Of a DNA stretch of 64,000 nucleotides, positions 6,837 to 15,219 are shown one piece after another. The DNA is taken from the NCBI GenBank assembly GCA_964345345.1, contig CAYFRH010000002.1, forward strand, positions 7,592 through 71,591, written 5' to 3'. Every line of letters starts with the position of its first letter. Within the stretch, counting starts at the first letter, position 1. Both the position numbers and the translations under genes were made by a program. A model generated the notes under the pieces. That model was not told the DNA's origin. It ran no database searches and saw only the letters and a program-made list of their open reading frames with translations. This DNA comes from Oceanipulchritudo sp964345345 (lineage in GTDB: Bacteria; Verrucomicrobiota; Verrucomicrobiia; Opitutales; Oceanipulchritudinaceae).

Positions 6837-9673
6837 GTTGCTGAAGCTTGTTCGGGATTGTCGTCGGAAACGGAACTGTGGTTGAAAGAGGAAGGCGTTG
6901 GCAAGGGGGAAGCAAGACGTTCTTGATTCGCGGCGAGCAACTCCGCGATTTCGGCGTGCAGATCGTCCCAGGAGTCATGGCCGAGCCAGCGGGCGAGGCG
7001 CCCTTGTTGTTCGGGATCGGCGGGCAATTGGTCGGTGTCGGTGAAGGTTTCCCGGCGCAGGGCGAGCTCGATCTCCCGGAAGCGTGCGTAGGCCTCCTGT
7101 AAAGGCGCGCATGAGGAGAGGGAAGGTTCGGCGGCAATGGCGGCGATGAGGGTACGGACGCGGGGAACGCGAAGGGCGGGAATGGCGGCGCCAAGGCGGC
7201 GGGCGACATACTGGGCAAAGAGTTCGAGGTCGACGAGTCCGCCGGGCGCATTTTTAAAACATAGAACAGGTTCCCGTCGGCCGACTTTTTCGCGGAGACG
7301 CGGACTTCTCATGGTGGGATCCTCGAAAGCCTTCCCGGGCGGACGAGAAGAGGGGGAGGCAAAAAGAAGTTTGTGGCGGAATTGCCCGAAGGCCTTCCGA
7401 AGGGATGCCGGCCCAGCGATGGGCCGGGACCGCACGAGGGCCTGCACTTCCCAATCCCGCGCCTTCGTCAGGTAGTACTGTCGGAAGCGAGCAAAACCGG
7501 GCAGAAGAGGGCCGTCCTTTCCATGCGGGCGAAGGCGCAGATCGATGGAAAAGGTCCGGCCAAGGGGGTGGTCGTGGCCGAGAAGGCGCAAAAATGATCG
7601 AATGCGGCCCGAGATTCCCTCCTCTGGCGGGTGGGTGGCGATAAAGACCAGGTCAAGGTCGGAGCCCGGGCTGAGCTCCCCACCACCGAATTTGCCGAAG
7701 GCAAGGAGGCCGACCTTTTCCTCGAGGCCATGGCGTCGCAGCCCTTCCCGGCAGACCGCTTCCGCGAGGTCGCTCAGTTGCTCTTCCATCCCGGCGCGGG
7801 AATCGAACCCGAGGAGCTGATTGCCGACGATGCGAACCTGTTCGGCTTTGACAAACAGCCAGAGCCAGGCGGCGAAGTCGTTGTCCGGGCCGAGGCGCAG
7901 ATCCTCCTCCTGATCCTGTACGGATTTCCGACGCCGTCCGACCCGCTGGAGCAATTCCTCCATGATGGAAGGGAAGCGGCACAGCAGTTGGTGAAGGTAG
8001 GAACTGCGGTCGAATAAAAGCGCAAGGAGAGTGAAAAAATGCGGATTTTCCTGACAGGTGTGAAGGAATTCCCTGCGCGCCCCGTACGCCTGTGCGAAGG
8101 AGGCGACCCGGCGCAGTGCCTGTACCGGATCGGCGGTTCGGGGCAGGACTTCACCGAAGGCTTCCGTAAGGTGAGCGAATAGGGAAATCTCCTCCCGGGT
8201 AACAGGACGGCCGGGCTGAGCGTTGGCGAGGTTGCGCAGGGCCTTTTCTCCCTCTTTTTCCCGGTTGCCGAACCAGGAAAGCAACCGTCTCCGCAAAGAA
8301 CCGTGGATTGTTTTGGCGGAAAAGAGGGCGAGCCATTCCTCCTGTAACGGGTTTTCGTGGCGGCGGGGAAACAAGGCCTCGTAGTGGCGGCGCACCGCAT
8401 CCCGCCGCATTTTCAATTCCCGCATGAAAGCCGTTTCGCCGGAAAAGCCGAGAAGGACCGCCAGCGCTTCCCTCCCGGTCTTCGTTGCGGGTAGCCGATG
8501 GACCGGTTTTTCCTCCTGCATCTGAAGAAGATTTTCGATGCGGCGGAGAAAGCCCCAGGCCCCCAAAAGGGCTTGGGCATCGTCCTCGGGCAGGATGCCG
8601 TACCGGCGCAACTGCCGGAGCGCCCCCTCGGTTTCGGGCGTTTGCAGGAAGGGCAACCGACTGGCGTGCCACAACTGCAAGGTCTGGACAACGAATTCGA
8701 TTTCCCGGATGCCGCCCTGTCCGCTTTTAATATCCTCGTGCAGCGCGGCGGCCCCTAGGATTTCCTTTTCCGTACGCGTTTTTAGAAAAGCCACCTCTTC
8801 GCTGAGATTCGGAGGAGCGTAGCGGGGATAGCGGAACGGCTGCAGGGTTTCGGTGAATTCATGCTCCATCTCGCGGGAACCATAGACCCGGCGCGCCTTC
8901 AGCAGAGCCATGCGCTCCCATGGCTGCCCGCGGGCATAGTAATACTGGAGCACCGCCCCGAGAGAGGGCACGGTGGGCCCGCTTTCCCCCTCCGGCCGCA
9001 GGCGCAGATCGATATGGAAGAGCATTCCCGCTGCGGTCCGCTCCTGAGAGCGCTGGCAGAAGGACCGAACGACGCGGGCATAAAAAGCCGTATTGCCGGT
9101 ATGGGTACAATGACCGTTTTTCCGGCAATGGCCATGGCCCTCGCAGACGAAGACCAGGTCGAGGTCGGAAAAGAGGTTGAGTTCCCGGCCTCCGAGTTTG
9201 CCGAAGGCGAGGACGAGCAATCCGGCGGGACGGTCCGCGTCCTCCAGCCATGGTTCCCCGTATTGCCGCCGATGTTCCGGCAGGAGGTCATCGAGAAGCC
9301 GACCCAGACAATCTTCGGCAAGGTCGCTGTATTCGCGTAAAAGGGAAGGCATCGGCGCGGCGGCAAGGTGTTCCCGGACGGCGATGCGAAGGGTATGCAA
9401 GCGGCGGAAATGCTGGAGCCGGCAGGGGGAATCGGGGAAGCGCCCGGCGAAGACCGGCCAGCTCTGTTGCAGGCGGCCCGGACCAAAGGGTCCCCGGTGT
9501 GGATTCAACTCGTGAAGAAACGCTTCCGTCAGCGGCGGAAACCGGTCCAACCAGCGCTTGTAGACGGGGCTCCAGGAGAGCAGCTCGTCGAGCGCGCGCG
9601 CGAGGTCCGGAAGTTTCCGAAACCGTTCGTCCCCGGCAAAGGCCCTTGTATTTTCAGGCTGAAAGCCCGGCAT
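6833..9673 (-). CDS. glnE: Bifunctional glutamine synthetase adenylyltransferase/deadenylase
   Basis: Adds and removes AMP on the glnA tyrosine in response to PII signalling. The 946-residue protein has the expected two nucleotidyltransferase halves: an N-terminal FGKLGGRELNLFSDLDLVFV with DLRLRPEGESGP (deadenylase in E. coli) and a C-terminal FGKFGGGELSPGSDLDLVFI with DLRLRPHGKDGP (adenylylase), each retaining the G-G-x-E-L...D-L-D metal-binding pattern, joined by helical GlnD-PII-uridylyltransferase-type regions. It lies immediately upstream of and overlaps glnA. A divergent NtrC-type activator begins 94 bases away, with an inverted repeat in the gap that may control this operon. Confidence 0.96.
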   Translation of the reverse strand: MPGFQPENTRAFAGDERFRKLPDLARALDELLSWSPVYKRWLDRFPPLTEAFLHELNPHRGPFGPGRLQQSWPVFAGRFPDSPCRLQHFRRLHTLRIAVREHLAAAPMPSLLREYSDLAEDCLGRLLDDLLPEHRRQYGEPWLEDADRPAGLLVLAFGKLGGRELNLFSDLDLVFVCEGHGHCRKNGHCTHTGNTAFYARVVRSFCQRSQERTAAGMLFHIDLRLRPEGESGPTVPSLGAVLQYYYARGQPWERMALLKARRVYGSREMEHEFTETLQPFRYPRYAPPNLSEEVAFLKTRTEKEILGAAALHEDIKSGQGGIREIEFVVQTLQLWHASRLPFLQTPETEGALRQLRRYGILPEDDAQALLGAWGFLRRIENLLQMQEEKPVHRLPATKTGREALAVLLGFSGETAFMRELKMRRDAVRRHYEALFPRRHENPLQEEWLALFSAKTIHGSLRRRLLSWFGNREKEGEKALRNLANAQPGRPVTREEISLFAHLTEAFGEVLPRTADPVQALRRVASFAQAYGARREFLHTCQENPHFFTLLALLFDRSSYLHQLLCRFPSIMEELLQRVGRRRKSVQDQEEDLRLGPDNDFAAWLWLFVKAEQVRIVGNQLLGFDSRAGMEEQLSDLAEAVCREGLRRHGLEEKVGLLAFGKFGGGELSPGSDLDLVFIATHPPEEGISGRIRSFLRLLGHDHPLGRTFSIDLRLRPHGKDGPLLPGFARFRQYYLTKARDWEVQALVRSRPIAGPASLRKAFGQFRHKLLFASPSSRPPGKAFEDPTMRSPRLREKVGRREPVLCFKNAPGGLVDLELFAQYVARRLGAAIPALRVPRVRTLIAAIAAEPSLSSCAPLQEAYARFREIELALRRETFTDTDQLPADPEQQGRLARWLGHDSWDDLHAEIAELLAANQERLASPLPTPSSFNHSSVSDDNPEQASAT

Positions 9674-9703
9674 GAAGGAAAAAGGTAGTGGCTCCGCCCG
9701 GGC

Positions 9704-9737
9704 GGGTCAAGAAGGCCTCCGGTTGCCCGCTTGACCC
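9704..9737. promoter_or_regulatory. Inverted repeat in the glnE / NtrC-type regulator divergent gap
   Basis: GGGTCAAG (9704-9711) and CTTGACCC (9730-9737) form an exact 8-bp inverted repeat with an 18-base spacer, in the 94-base gap between two divergent genes. A separate perfect palindrome CCGCCCGGGCGG lies at 9694-9705. Position suggests an operator for the sigma-54 activator encoded on the right, but neither half matches the NtrC consensus and no -24/-12 GG...GC promoter was recognised. Confidence 0.4.
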
Positions 9738-9767
9738 TGCCGCGCGTTGCCCTTCCCATAGGCGATA

Positions 9768-11252
9768 ATGGATGACAACAGCAAAGGCCGCGTTCTCATC
9801 GTGGATGACGACAACGAAATCCGGTATTCGCTCAACCGGGTTCTGGCTGCGCGCGGCTTTGCAGTGGGCGAGGCCTCCAGCGGTGAAGACGGGATCGAGA
9901 AGGCGGGTGGAGGCGAGTATGACGTCATCTTCCTCGACAACCGCATGGAGGGAATGAGCGGATTAGAGGCGCTCCAACACCTGCGCAGTTCCGCACCTGA
10001 GGCGATGGTGATTTTCATGACCGCCTTCGGCACCACGCAGACCGCCATCGAGGCGATGAAGTATGGGGCATTTGACTACATTATAAAGCCGTTCGAGCTT
10101 AAGCGGACCCTCGCCCTGACGGAAAAAGCGGTCCATGCCCGGCGCGACCTGCAGCGCTCAAAGACCGACTACGCTCCCATCCTCAACAGCGAGGACTACA
10201 AGGAAGGAATTGTCGGCGATTCTGAACCCATGCAGGACGTCTTTAAGGCCATCGGGCAGGTGGCAACCAGCGATGTGACCGTCATGATCACGGGCGAGAG
10301 CGGGACGGGGAAGGAATTGGTAGCCCGTTGTATTCACCAGCACAGCCTGCGCTCGGCAAAGCCCTTCATGGCGGTGAACTGCGCGGCCATTCCCGACAAT
10401 CTCATTGAATCGGAATTGTTCGGGCATGAGAAAGGGGCCTTCACGGGCGCGACCCAACAAAGGCTGGGAAGGTTTGAATCATGCGACGGAGGGACCCTCT
10501 TTCTTGACGAAATCGGCGACATGGCCCTTTCCACGCAGACCAAAATTCTTCGTGCCCTTCAGGAAGGGGAGATCCAGCGGGTCGGCGGCGAAGGGACAAT
10601 TCGGGTCAATGTGCGGATGATTGCGGCGACGAACCGCGACCTCGAAAAACTCGTTGAGGAGAAAAATTTTCGGGAGGATCTGTATTACCGGCTCAACGTC
10701 ATGCGGATCCGCATTCCCAGCCTGCGGGACCGCCTTACGGATGTGCCCGCCCTTGTCGATTTCATGCTACAACGGCTCCGCAAGGAGCGCAAAAGCCGGG
10801 TCAAGAGCATTTCCCCGGAGGCTCTCAAGGCTCTGCAGCACTATCCATGGCCGGGGAATGTCCGTGAGCTGGAGAATGCCATTCAACGTTCGGTTGTCGT
10901 TGCGCAGGGAGACACCATCCTGAAAACCGACCTTCCGCGGGAGATCCCGCAACGGGCGGCCCCGCCGGTTGCGGCGGGAACGGAGACGGACGCGCTTCCG
11001 GAGGACGGGGAAAGGGAAGCGGCCGAAGAGGAACTTTCCGAAGGTACCCGTGACCAGCTGCTCGACCGCGTTTATCGGCGGATGCGCAATGCCGGGGAGG
11101 GTCCTTTGCTTCCCCTTCTTGAAAAAGAAATGGCCCGGCGTGCGCTTCAGGAAACCGGAGGCAATCAGGCGCGGGCCAGCTCGATTCTTGGCATTACGCG
11201 CGCAACTTTGCGCAAGCGGATCGAAACCTATGGTCTCGGAGAAGATTTTTAG
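9768..11252 (+). CDS. NtrC-type sigma-54-dependent response regulator
   Basis: A 494-residue enhancer-binding protein with the full three-domain layout. The receiver domain (residues 1-120) has the acidic pair at 13-15, the phospho-acceptor Asp57 in VIFLDNRM, Thr85 and Lys107. The AAA+ domain has Walker A GESGTGKE (176-183) and the sigma-54 contact loop GAFTGA (223-228). The C-terminus ends in a Fis-type helix-turn-helix (GGNQARASSILGITRATLRKRIE). It activates RNA polymerase carrying the sigma-54 encoded by rpoN 4 kb downstream. No histidine kinase is adjacent. Being divergent from glnE-glnA suggests, but does not prove, a nitrogen-control role. Its stop overlaps the convergent downstream gene. 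Confidence 0.93.
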   Translation: MDDNSKGRVLIVDDDNEIRYSLNRVLAARGFAVGEASSGEDGIEKAGGGEYDVIFLDNRMEGMSGLEALQHLRSSAPEAMVIFMTAFGTTQTAIEAMKYGAFDYIIKPFELKRTLALTEKAVHARRDLQRSKTDYAPILNSEDYKEGIVGDSEPMQDVFKAIGQVATSDVTVMITGESGTGKELVARCIHQHSLRSAKPFMAVNCAAIPDNLIESELFGHEKGAFTGATQQRLGRFESCDGGTLFLDEIGDMALSTQTKILRALQEGEIQRVGGEGTIRVNVRMIAATNRDLEKLVEEKNFREDLYYRLNVMRIRIPSLRDRLTDVPALVDFMLQRLRKERKSRVKSISPEALKALQHYPWPGNVRELENAIQRSVVVAQGDTILKTDLPREIPQRAAPPVAAGTETDALPEDGEREAAEEELSEGTRDQLLDRVYRRMRNAGEGPLLPLLEKEMARRALQETGGNQARASSILGITRATLRKRIETYGLGEDF

Positions 11253-11620
11253 GCAGGTCGTTTTTCCTTTGGCTCCCGCTTTGCGGACGCTCCGGGCCTG
11301 GTTGCGAATTCCCGGTTCGCCAGCCGCATTAGGCGCATACCCGAGAGCCGGAATTTGAGAGCATCCTTCAGAATGGAATCGACCACGTATTTATGCTGGT
11401 AAAAATCGACTTCCTCCTGGACTTCCCGCAAGGTACTGGCTTTTCCCACCCGTTCGATCAGACGCTCTTCATTAAAGAGCAGATTGGGCATTAAGAGGCG
11501 CATGAAAGGCGAGACAATGAGAAAGCGCGTGAAGAGGCAGCGGCGCAGGACGTATGGCACAAACCGGTCTTCCGGAAGGTGCTGTTGTTGGCAAAGAGTT
11601 TCTTTAAAATTAGCCTGCAC
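11249..11620 (-). CDS. Conserved hypothetical protein, basic, 123 residues
   Basis: I do not recognise this protein. It is helical and basic, with a hydrophobic stretch (FTRFLIVSPFMRLLMPNLLF) in the middle that may be membrane-associated or a buried helix, a charged segment ending VDFYQHKYVVDSILKDALKF, and a Lys/Arg/Pro-rich C-terminus. The start is a GTG at 11620. It converges on the NtrC-type regulator with a three-base overlap of stop codons, and lies back to back with the flavoprotein gene on its right with only about 35 bases between starts. Composition like that of neighbouring genes argues that it is real. Confidence 0.6.
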   Translation of the reverse strand: MQANFKETLCQQQHLPEDRFVPYVLRRCLFTRFLIVSPFMRLLMPNLLFNEERLIERVGKASTLREVQEEVDFYQHKYVVDSILKDALKFRLSGMRLMRLANREFATRPGASAKREPKEKRPA

Positions 11621-11655
11621 GTTTGAAGGAGAAAAGTGTTAAGACTTTTGAGGTG

Positions 11656-12897
11656 ATGTCACGCACCGAAAACAGAGGCGAGATTTTTTTCATCATCGGC
11701 GGAGGAATTGCCGGAATGACGGCGGGGATCTGGTTACGGCGCCTGCTTCCCTCGGCCCGCATCACTTTGTTCGAGCGCGAAGCACACTGTGGGGACTGGC
11801 TTCGCCGCCGGGACAAGCAGTCTGTGGTGATCGGTAATACCGGGGCGGGACCGGCTCTCTCCATGGCCGGAGACCTGCCGCCGCCACCCCTTCTGGAACG
11901 AGCGCTTGCGGCATGGCCAGGGGACGCGCTTCTCGACTGGCTGCGGGAATTGGACACGAAGCCCGAGGTCGATGACAAGGGGACGATCCGGGCGCAGGGA
12001 CCGCTCTTGCAGCAACGCCTTCTTGAAGCCGCTCTTGAGGCGGGGATCACTATCCGTGAAAAGGTCGTCGTCCACGACGTGCGTTCCCAGCCCGGAGGCG
12101 GTTTCCGGTTCTGGAGTAAGGAAGAGCCCCTCGGGGAGGCAGGCGGCGTCATTTTCGCCACCGGCGGGGAGCGTAACCACGGCCTTACCCTGGCAAGGGA
12201 AGCCGGTCTCTCCGTGCGACCGCCGCGACCGGGCCACCTGCGCCTTCGCGCCGCTTCCCGGCGACTCGGACAGCGATTGGAAGGGCTTACAAAGGAGGTC
12301 CGGGTGGTGCTGGAAAAGAGCGGGGAGGAAGAGCATGGAAGACTTCGCTGCGGAACGCGCGGCCTTGAAGGGCCGGTCATCTCCGCGTTGACCGCGCGCA
12401 CAGGAGAGGAACTCGCCCGGCTGCGACACCGCTTTACCCTGAAGGTGGACTGGATTCCGGAATGGAGCGCCGGCCGGCTGCGCACATACTTTATCGAAAG
12501 GACGGAACAGGGTGGGCGGCAGGCAGTGGGCGAAGACCCGTTGCCGGGATTTTCCGTGCGGCATTGGAACTACTTCCTTGAGAAGGCCCGCGTGGAACCA
12601 TCGCTGCCTTGGGCGCGAACCCGGGACCGCAAGCGTAACGCCCTGATCGAGCGGCTGAAGCGCGAGCGCATCGGTATCGACGGTATGGGCTTGCCGCGGG
12701 ACGAACGGGCCTGGACCGGAGGCGTCGAAGCAGGGGGGCTTGTCCGCGAAAGCGGCCGGAACCGCGCCCTCGACAGGTTCTACTGCTGCGGGGAAATGCT
12801 GGACTTCCTGTATCCGCCTGGTGGATACCATCCCGGTGCCGTGTGGGCAAGCGCCTATCATACCGCCAGCGGGATCGCGGCGGAAGAAAGAGCCTGA
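11656..12897 (+). CDS. HI0933/BaiN-like FAD-dependent oxidoreductase
   Basis: A flavoprotein of about 413 residues. It opens with a Rossmann dinucleotide motif (FIIGGGIAGMTAG) followed by an acidic strand end (TLFERE), has an internal FATGG turn, and closes with RFYCCGEMLDFLYPPGGYHPGAVWAS, which corresponds to the conserved C-terminal GExLDxxGxxGGYN flavin-binding signature of the HI0933 (YhiN/BaiN) family. The usual GRKxxxSGGGRCNxTN segment is replaced by a divergent LRRRDKQSVVIGNTGAG, so substrate and activity are uncertain. The ATG at 11656 is the preferred start; a TTG at 11623 is also in frame and neither has a convincing ribosome site. Confidence 0.78.
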   Translation: MSRTENRGEIFFIIGGGIAGMTAGIWLRRLLPSARITLFEREAHCGDWLRRRDKQSVVIGNTGAGPALSMAGDLPPPPLLERALAAWPGDALLDWLRELDTKPEVDDKGTIRAQGPLLQQRLLEAALEAGITIREKVVVHDVRSQPGGGFRFWSKEEPLGEAGGVIFATGGERNHGLTLAREAGLSVRPPRPGHLRLRAASRRLGQRLEGLTKEVRVVLEKSGEEEHGRLRCGTRGLEGPVISALTARTGEELARLRHRFTLKVDWIPEWSAGRLRTYFIERTEQGGRQAVGEDPLPGFSVRHWNYFLEKARVEPSLPWARTRDRKRNALIERLKRERIGIDGMGLPRDERAWTGGVEAGGLVRESGRNRALDRFYCCGEMLDFLYPPGGYHPGAVWASAYHTASGIAAEERA

Positions 12898-12898
12898 A

Positions 12899-13354
12899 TT
12901 ATTCCCCGAGTCCGGAGGTGTCGGTGGGGATTTTGTTATCGGTCTTGAGGACGAGGACCGGCTCCCGCGTTTTCACCCAGAGCTGATATTCCTTGAAGAT
13001 ACGGGGCGGAACCACCTCGCAGGCTTCTCCGATCGAAGTGGCGGGAAGGCGGCGGCCCTTCGGGGTCTGGTTGAAATCGTAGGCCCCTTTGTGGATCCGT
13101 TCCTCCGTCGTAAGGACGTTTTCCTCCTCGGGGATCTGCAGTACCCAGCCGGTCAGGTCTTTGTCGGGCAGTTCCCCTTCCGGATCGGAGAGCATAATTA
13201 CGAACTGCTTTTTTACCGGTGGAGCAGGTGGATTTTCCTCCTTCAGGATCTCCATCTCCCGCTCAATATCCTCAAGGATGGAGTTGACGCGTCGGACTTC
13301 CAGCTCGTTGCGCTGCAGGATGGCTTTAACGATATCGAGATCCACTTTGGCCAT
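12899..13354 (-). CDS. Conserved hypothetical protein with N-terminal coiled coil
   Basis: I do not recognise the family. The first ~40 residues (KVDLDIVKAILQRNELEVRRVNSILEDIEREMEIL, in heptad-like register) look like a coiled coil; a Pro-rich linker (NPPAPPVK) leads to a compact domain containing QFVIMLSDPEG and GWVLQIPEEENV and ending near VLVLKTDNKIPTDTSGLGE. The ATG at 13354 is chosen because the protein then begins at the helix; in-frame starts at 13381 and 13390 are possible. It follows alr on the same strand after 48 bases and its stop abuts the convergent flavoprotein stop, so it is probably the last gene of the kinase-rpoN-tsaB-alr run. Confidence 0.65.
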   Translation of the reverse strand: MAKVDLDIVKAILQRNELEVRRVNSILEDIEREMEILKEENPPAPPVKKQFVIMLSDPEGELPDKDLTGWVLQIPEEENVLTTEERIHKGAYDFNQTPKGRRLPATSIGEACEVVPPRIFKEYQLWVKTREPVLVLKTDNKIPTDTSGLGE

Positions 13355-13402
13355 GTGAGGAGGGAAAGCGCCCGGGGCCATGGCTGGCAAATGAAAAGAG
13401 GA

Positions 13403-14548
13403 TCAGACGGCGGTGTCGGTATGGTAAAGGCGCTTAGTCCGGGCGGAGAGCGAGCAGAAGACCTCCCATTCAACTTGTCCGGAGGCACGGGCGTACTCGG
13501 ATACGGTGATTTCCCGGCCGCCCTCGCGGCCGATGAAAGTGGCCGTTTCCCCGGCTTCCGGGCAAGGATCGAGATCGGTCACATCAACCACGGTCTGGTC
13601 CATGGTGACGCGGCCGAGGATGGGACAACGGCGGCCGCGGAGGAGCACCTCGCCTCGGTTGCTCAGGGCGGTGGGAAGACCGTCGGCATAGCCGGCGGTG
13701 AGAACGGCGATGCGCGCATCGCGCCGCAGCTTGTGGGTCTGTCCGTAGGAGATGGGGGTTCCGGCAGGAAGCCGTTTGACCAGCCCGACACGGCTGTGAA
13801 AGGAAAGAACCGGGTCCAGGTCATCCGGGTGCAGGAGCGCCCCGGGTTGTGGGCGGACCCCGAACTGCAGCAAGCCGATGCGGACGGCGTTGAAAGGACC
13901 CTTGGCAGGGAAGGACTCCACCCCCGCGCTGTTGTCCGCATGCAGGAGCAGATTTTCGGGGGGAGCGGAAAGCTGCCGCAGGCAGCGGAGAAAGCGGTCG
14001 CGTTGAGTACGGGTGAAGGCGGGATCGCTGTCGGCGGAGGAAAAGTGGGTGCAGACGCCCGCAAGCTGCAATTCGGGGGCCCGCCGCATGGCTTCCAGCA
14101 TTTCGGGAAAGCGGGGATACCAGATGCCGAGTCGGCCCATGCCGGTATCGACTTTCAGGTGGACCGGGTAGGGCTCGTTTCGCTTCCCCGCCGCTGTGGC
14201 AAAGGCGACCACCTCCTCGGGTGAGGACAACACCGGAAGAACCCCGAGACGGCAGGCTTCCGGAATTTCCTCCGGCAACAAGGCGCTGAGGATAAGGACG
14301 GGCCATCCTTCCCCGACCTCGCGCAGGCGCGCCGCTTCTTCGAGGTTGGCGACCGCGAAGGCGTCCGCTTCGGACCGCATCAGCCGCGTCACCACAGGGG
14401 CGAGGCCGTGTCCGTAGGCGTTTGCCTTGACCACCGCGATGTAGCGGAGATGGGTGGGCATGGCCGCCCGGATGGCGCGAAGGTTCCGTTCGAGAGCGCC
14501 AAGATTCACGCGGGCCCACGCCCGCAGGTTTTCTCCAGTGAGGCTCAT
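13403..14548 (-). CDS. alr: Alanine racemase
   Basis: PLP enzyme that interconverts L- and D-alanine for peptidoglycan. The 381-residue product carries the PLP-lysine motif AVVKANAYGHG near residue 40, the HLKVDTGMGRLG strand, THFSSAD, the NSAGVESF segment, GYADGLP and the catalytic C-terminal tyrosine region (SYGQTHKL), with a beta-sandwich C-terminus containing GRVTMDQTVVDVT. The ATG at 14548 is set by a four-base ATGA overlap with tsaB; a 91-codon upstream in-frame extension is overlap with tsaB and is rejected. Cotranscription with tsaB, rpoN and the kinase is implied by spacing. Confidence 0.96.
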   Translation of the reverse strand: MSLTGENLRAWARVNLGALERNLRAIRAAMPTHLRYIAVVKANAYGHGLAPVVTRLMRSEADAFAVANLEEAARLREVGEGWPVLILSALLPEEIPEACRLGVLPVLSSPEEVVAFATAAGKRNEPYPVHLKVDTGMGRLGIWYPRFPEMLEAMRRAPELQLAGVCTHFSSADSDPAFTRTQRDRFLRCLRQLSAPPENLLLHADNSAGVESFPAKGPFNAVRIGLLQFGVRPQPGALLHPDDLDPVLSFHSRVGLVKRLPAGTPISYGQTHKLRRDARIAVLTAGYADGLPTALSNRGEVLLRGRRCPILGRVTMDQTVVDVTDLDPCPEAGETATFIGREGGREITVSEYARASGQVEWEVFCSLSARTKRLYHTDTAV

Positions 14549-15219
14549 TCGGCCTGATGGCGACGTTGGGACCAGCGGACGGGTTCGGCTCCGGCAACCT
14601 GCAGCGGCGCGACCTCTCCGCAGGAATGGATAAGGGCGGGCGTTTCCAGAAGCAGCTGCGGGCCTTCCGCGAGCGGAACCTCCCGGGCCATCCGGGCGCA
14701 GGGAGCGGGCGCGGACCGGTTTCCCAGAAGGAAGAGAACTCCGCCTTTTTCCGAGGCTTCCTCCGGGGCAACGGTGTCCGCCGTAAAAGTGTAGCCGTAC
14801 GGACCCTGTTTCGCATGGCACCGGTGAAGGCGGTCGCGCCGGTAAGGAGCGTACACCATCGTCTCCGTGGCTGCTTCCGCGCGCAGCAGCGAAACCGCGA
14901 AAAGTTCAAGATTGCGAAACCGGAACAGGTGCCAGTGCCGATGGTCGGGGAGGCGGGCCCATGTCCGGACGGTCATGGTGGCGAGCCGGAGGGCGAGACT
15001 TGACCCGGGTCCTTCCGCGAAGAGGACGCCCCCGAGGGAAGCGAGGCCGAGCTGGTGCCGGCCCAGCAGTTCCCGTACCGCCGGAATCAAAGCCTCAAGG
15101 ACCGGTTTCCCGCTTTGCGTCTGTTCCAGCACTTCACCTGCCCGCAGCAGGGCGAGTTGAAGCCGTGGCCCGGCCGCATTCATGAGGAGAAGAGGCTGCG
15201 AAGAGAATGGATCAGCCAT
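14545..15219 (-). CDS. tsaB: TsaB-like protein (tRNA threonylcarbamoyladenosine accessory), divergent
   Basis: TsaB is the scaffold partner of TsaD in making t6A at position 37 of ANN-decoding tRNAs. The family signature GPGSFTGLR is recognisable as EGPGSSLALRLATM near residue 75, and the 224-residue size is right. Otherwise the protein is degenerate: the first strand reads LLLMNAAGPRLQLALL where the ASKH fold normally has an Asp-Thr/Ser phosphate loop. It overlaps rpoN by 8 bases upstream and alr by 4 downstream. TsaB is not itself catalytic, so loss of the phosphate loop is tolerable, but the assignment depends mainly on the one motif and the neighbourhood. Confidence 0.72.
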   Translation of the reverse strand: MADPFSSQPLLLMNAAGPRLQLALLRAGEVLEQTQSGKPVLEALIPAVRELLGRHQLGLASLGGVLFAEGPGSSLALRLATMTVRTWARLPDHRHWHLFRFRNLELFAVSLLRAEAATETMVYAPYRRDRLHRCHAKQGPYGYTFTADTVAPEEASEKGGVLFLLGNRSAPAPCARMAREVPLAEGPQLLLETPALIHSCGEVAPLQVAGAEPVRWSQRRHQAE

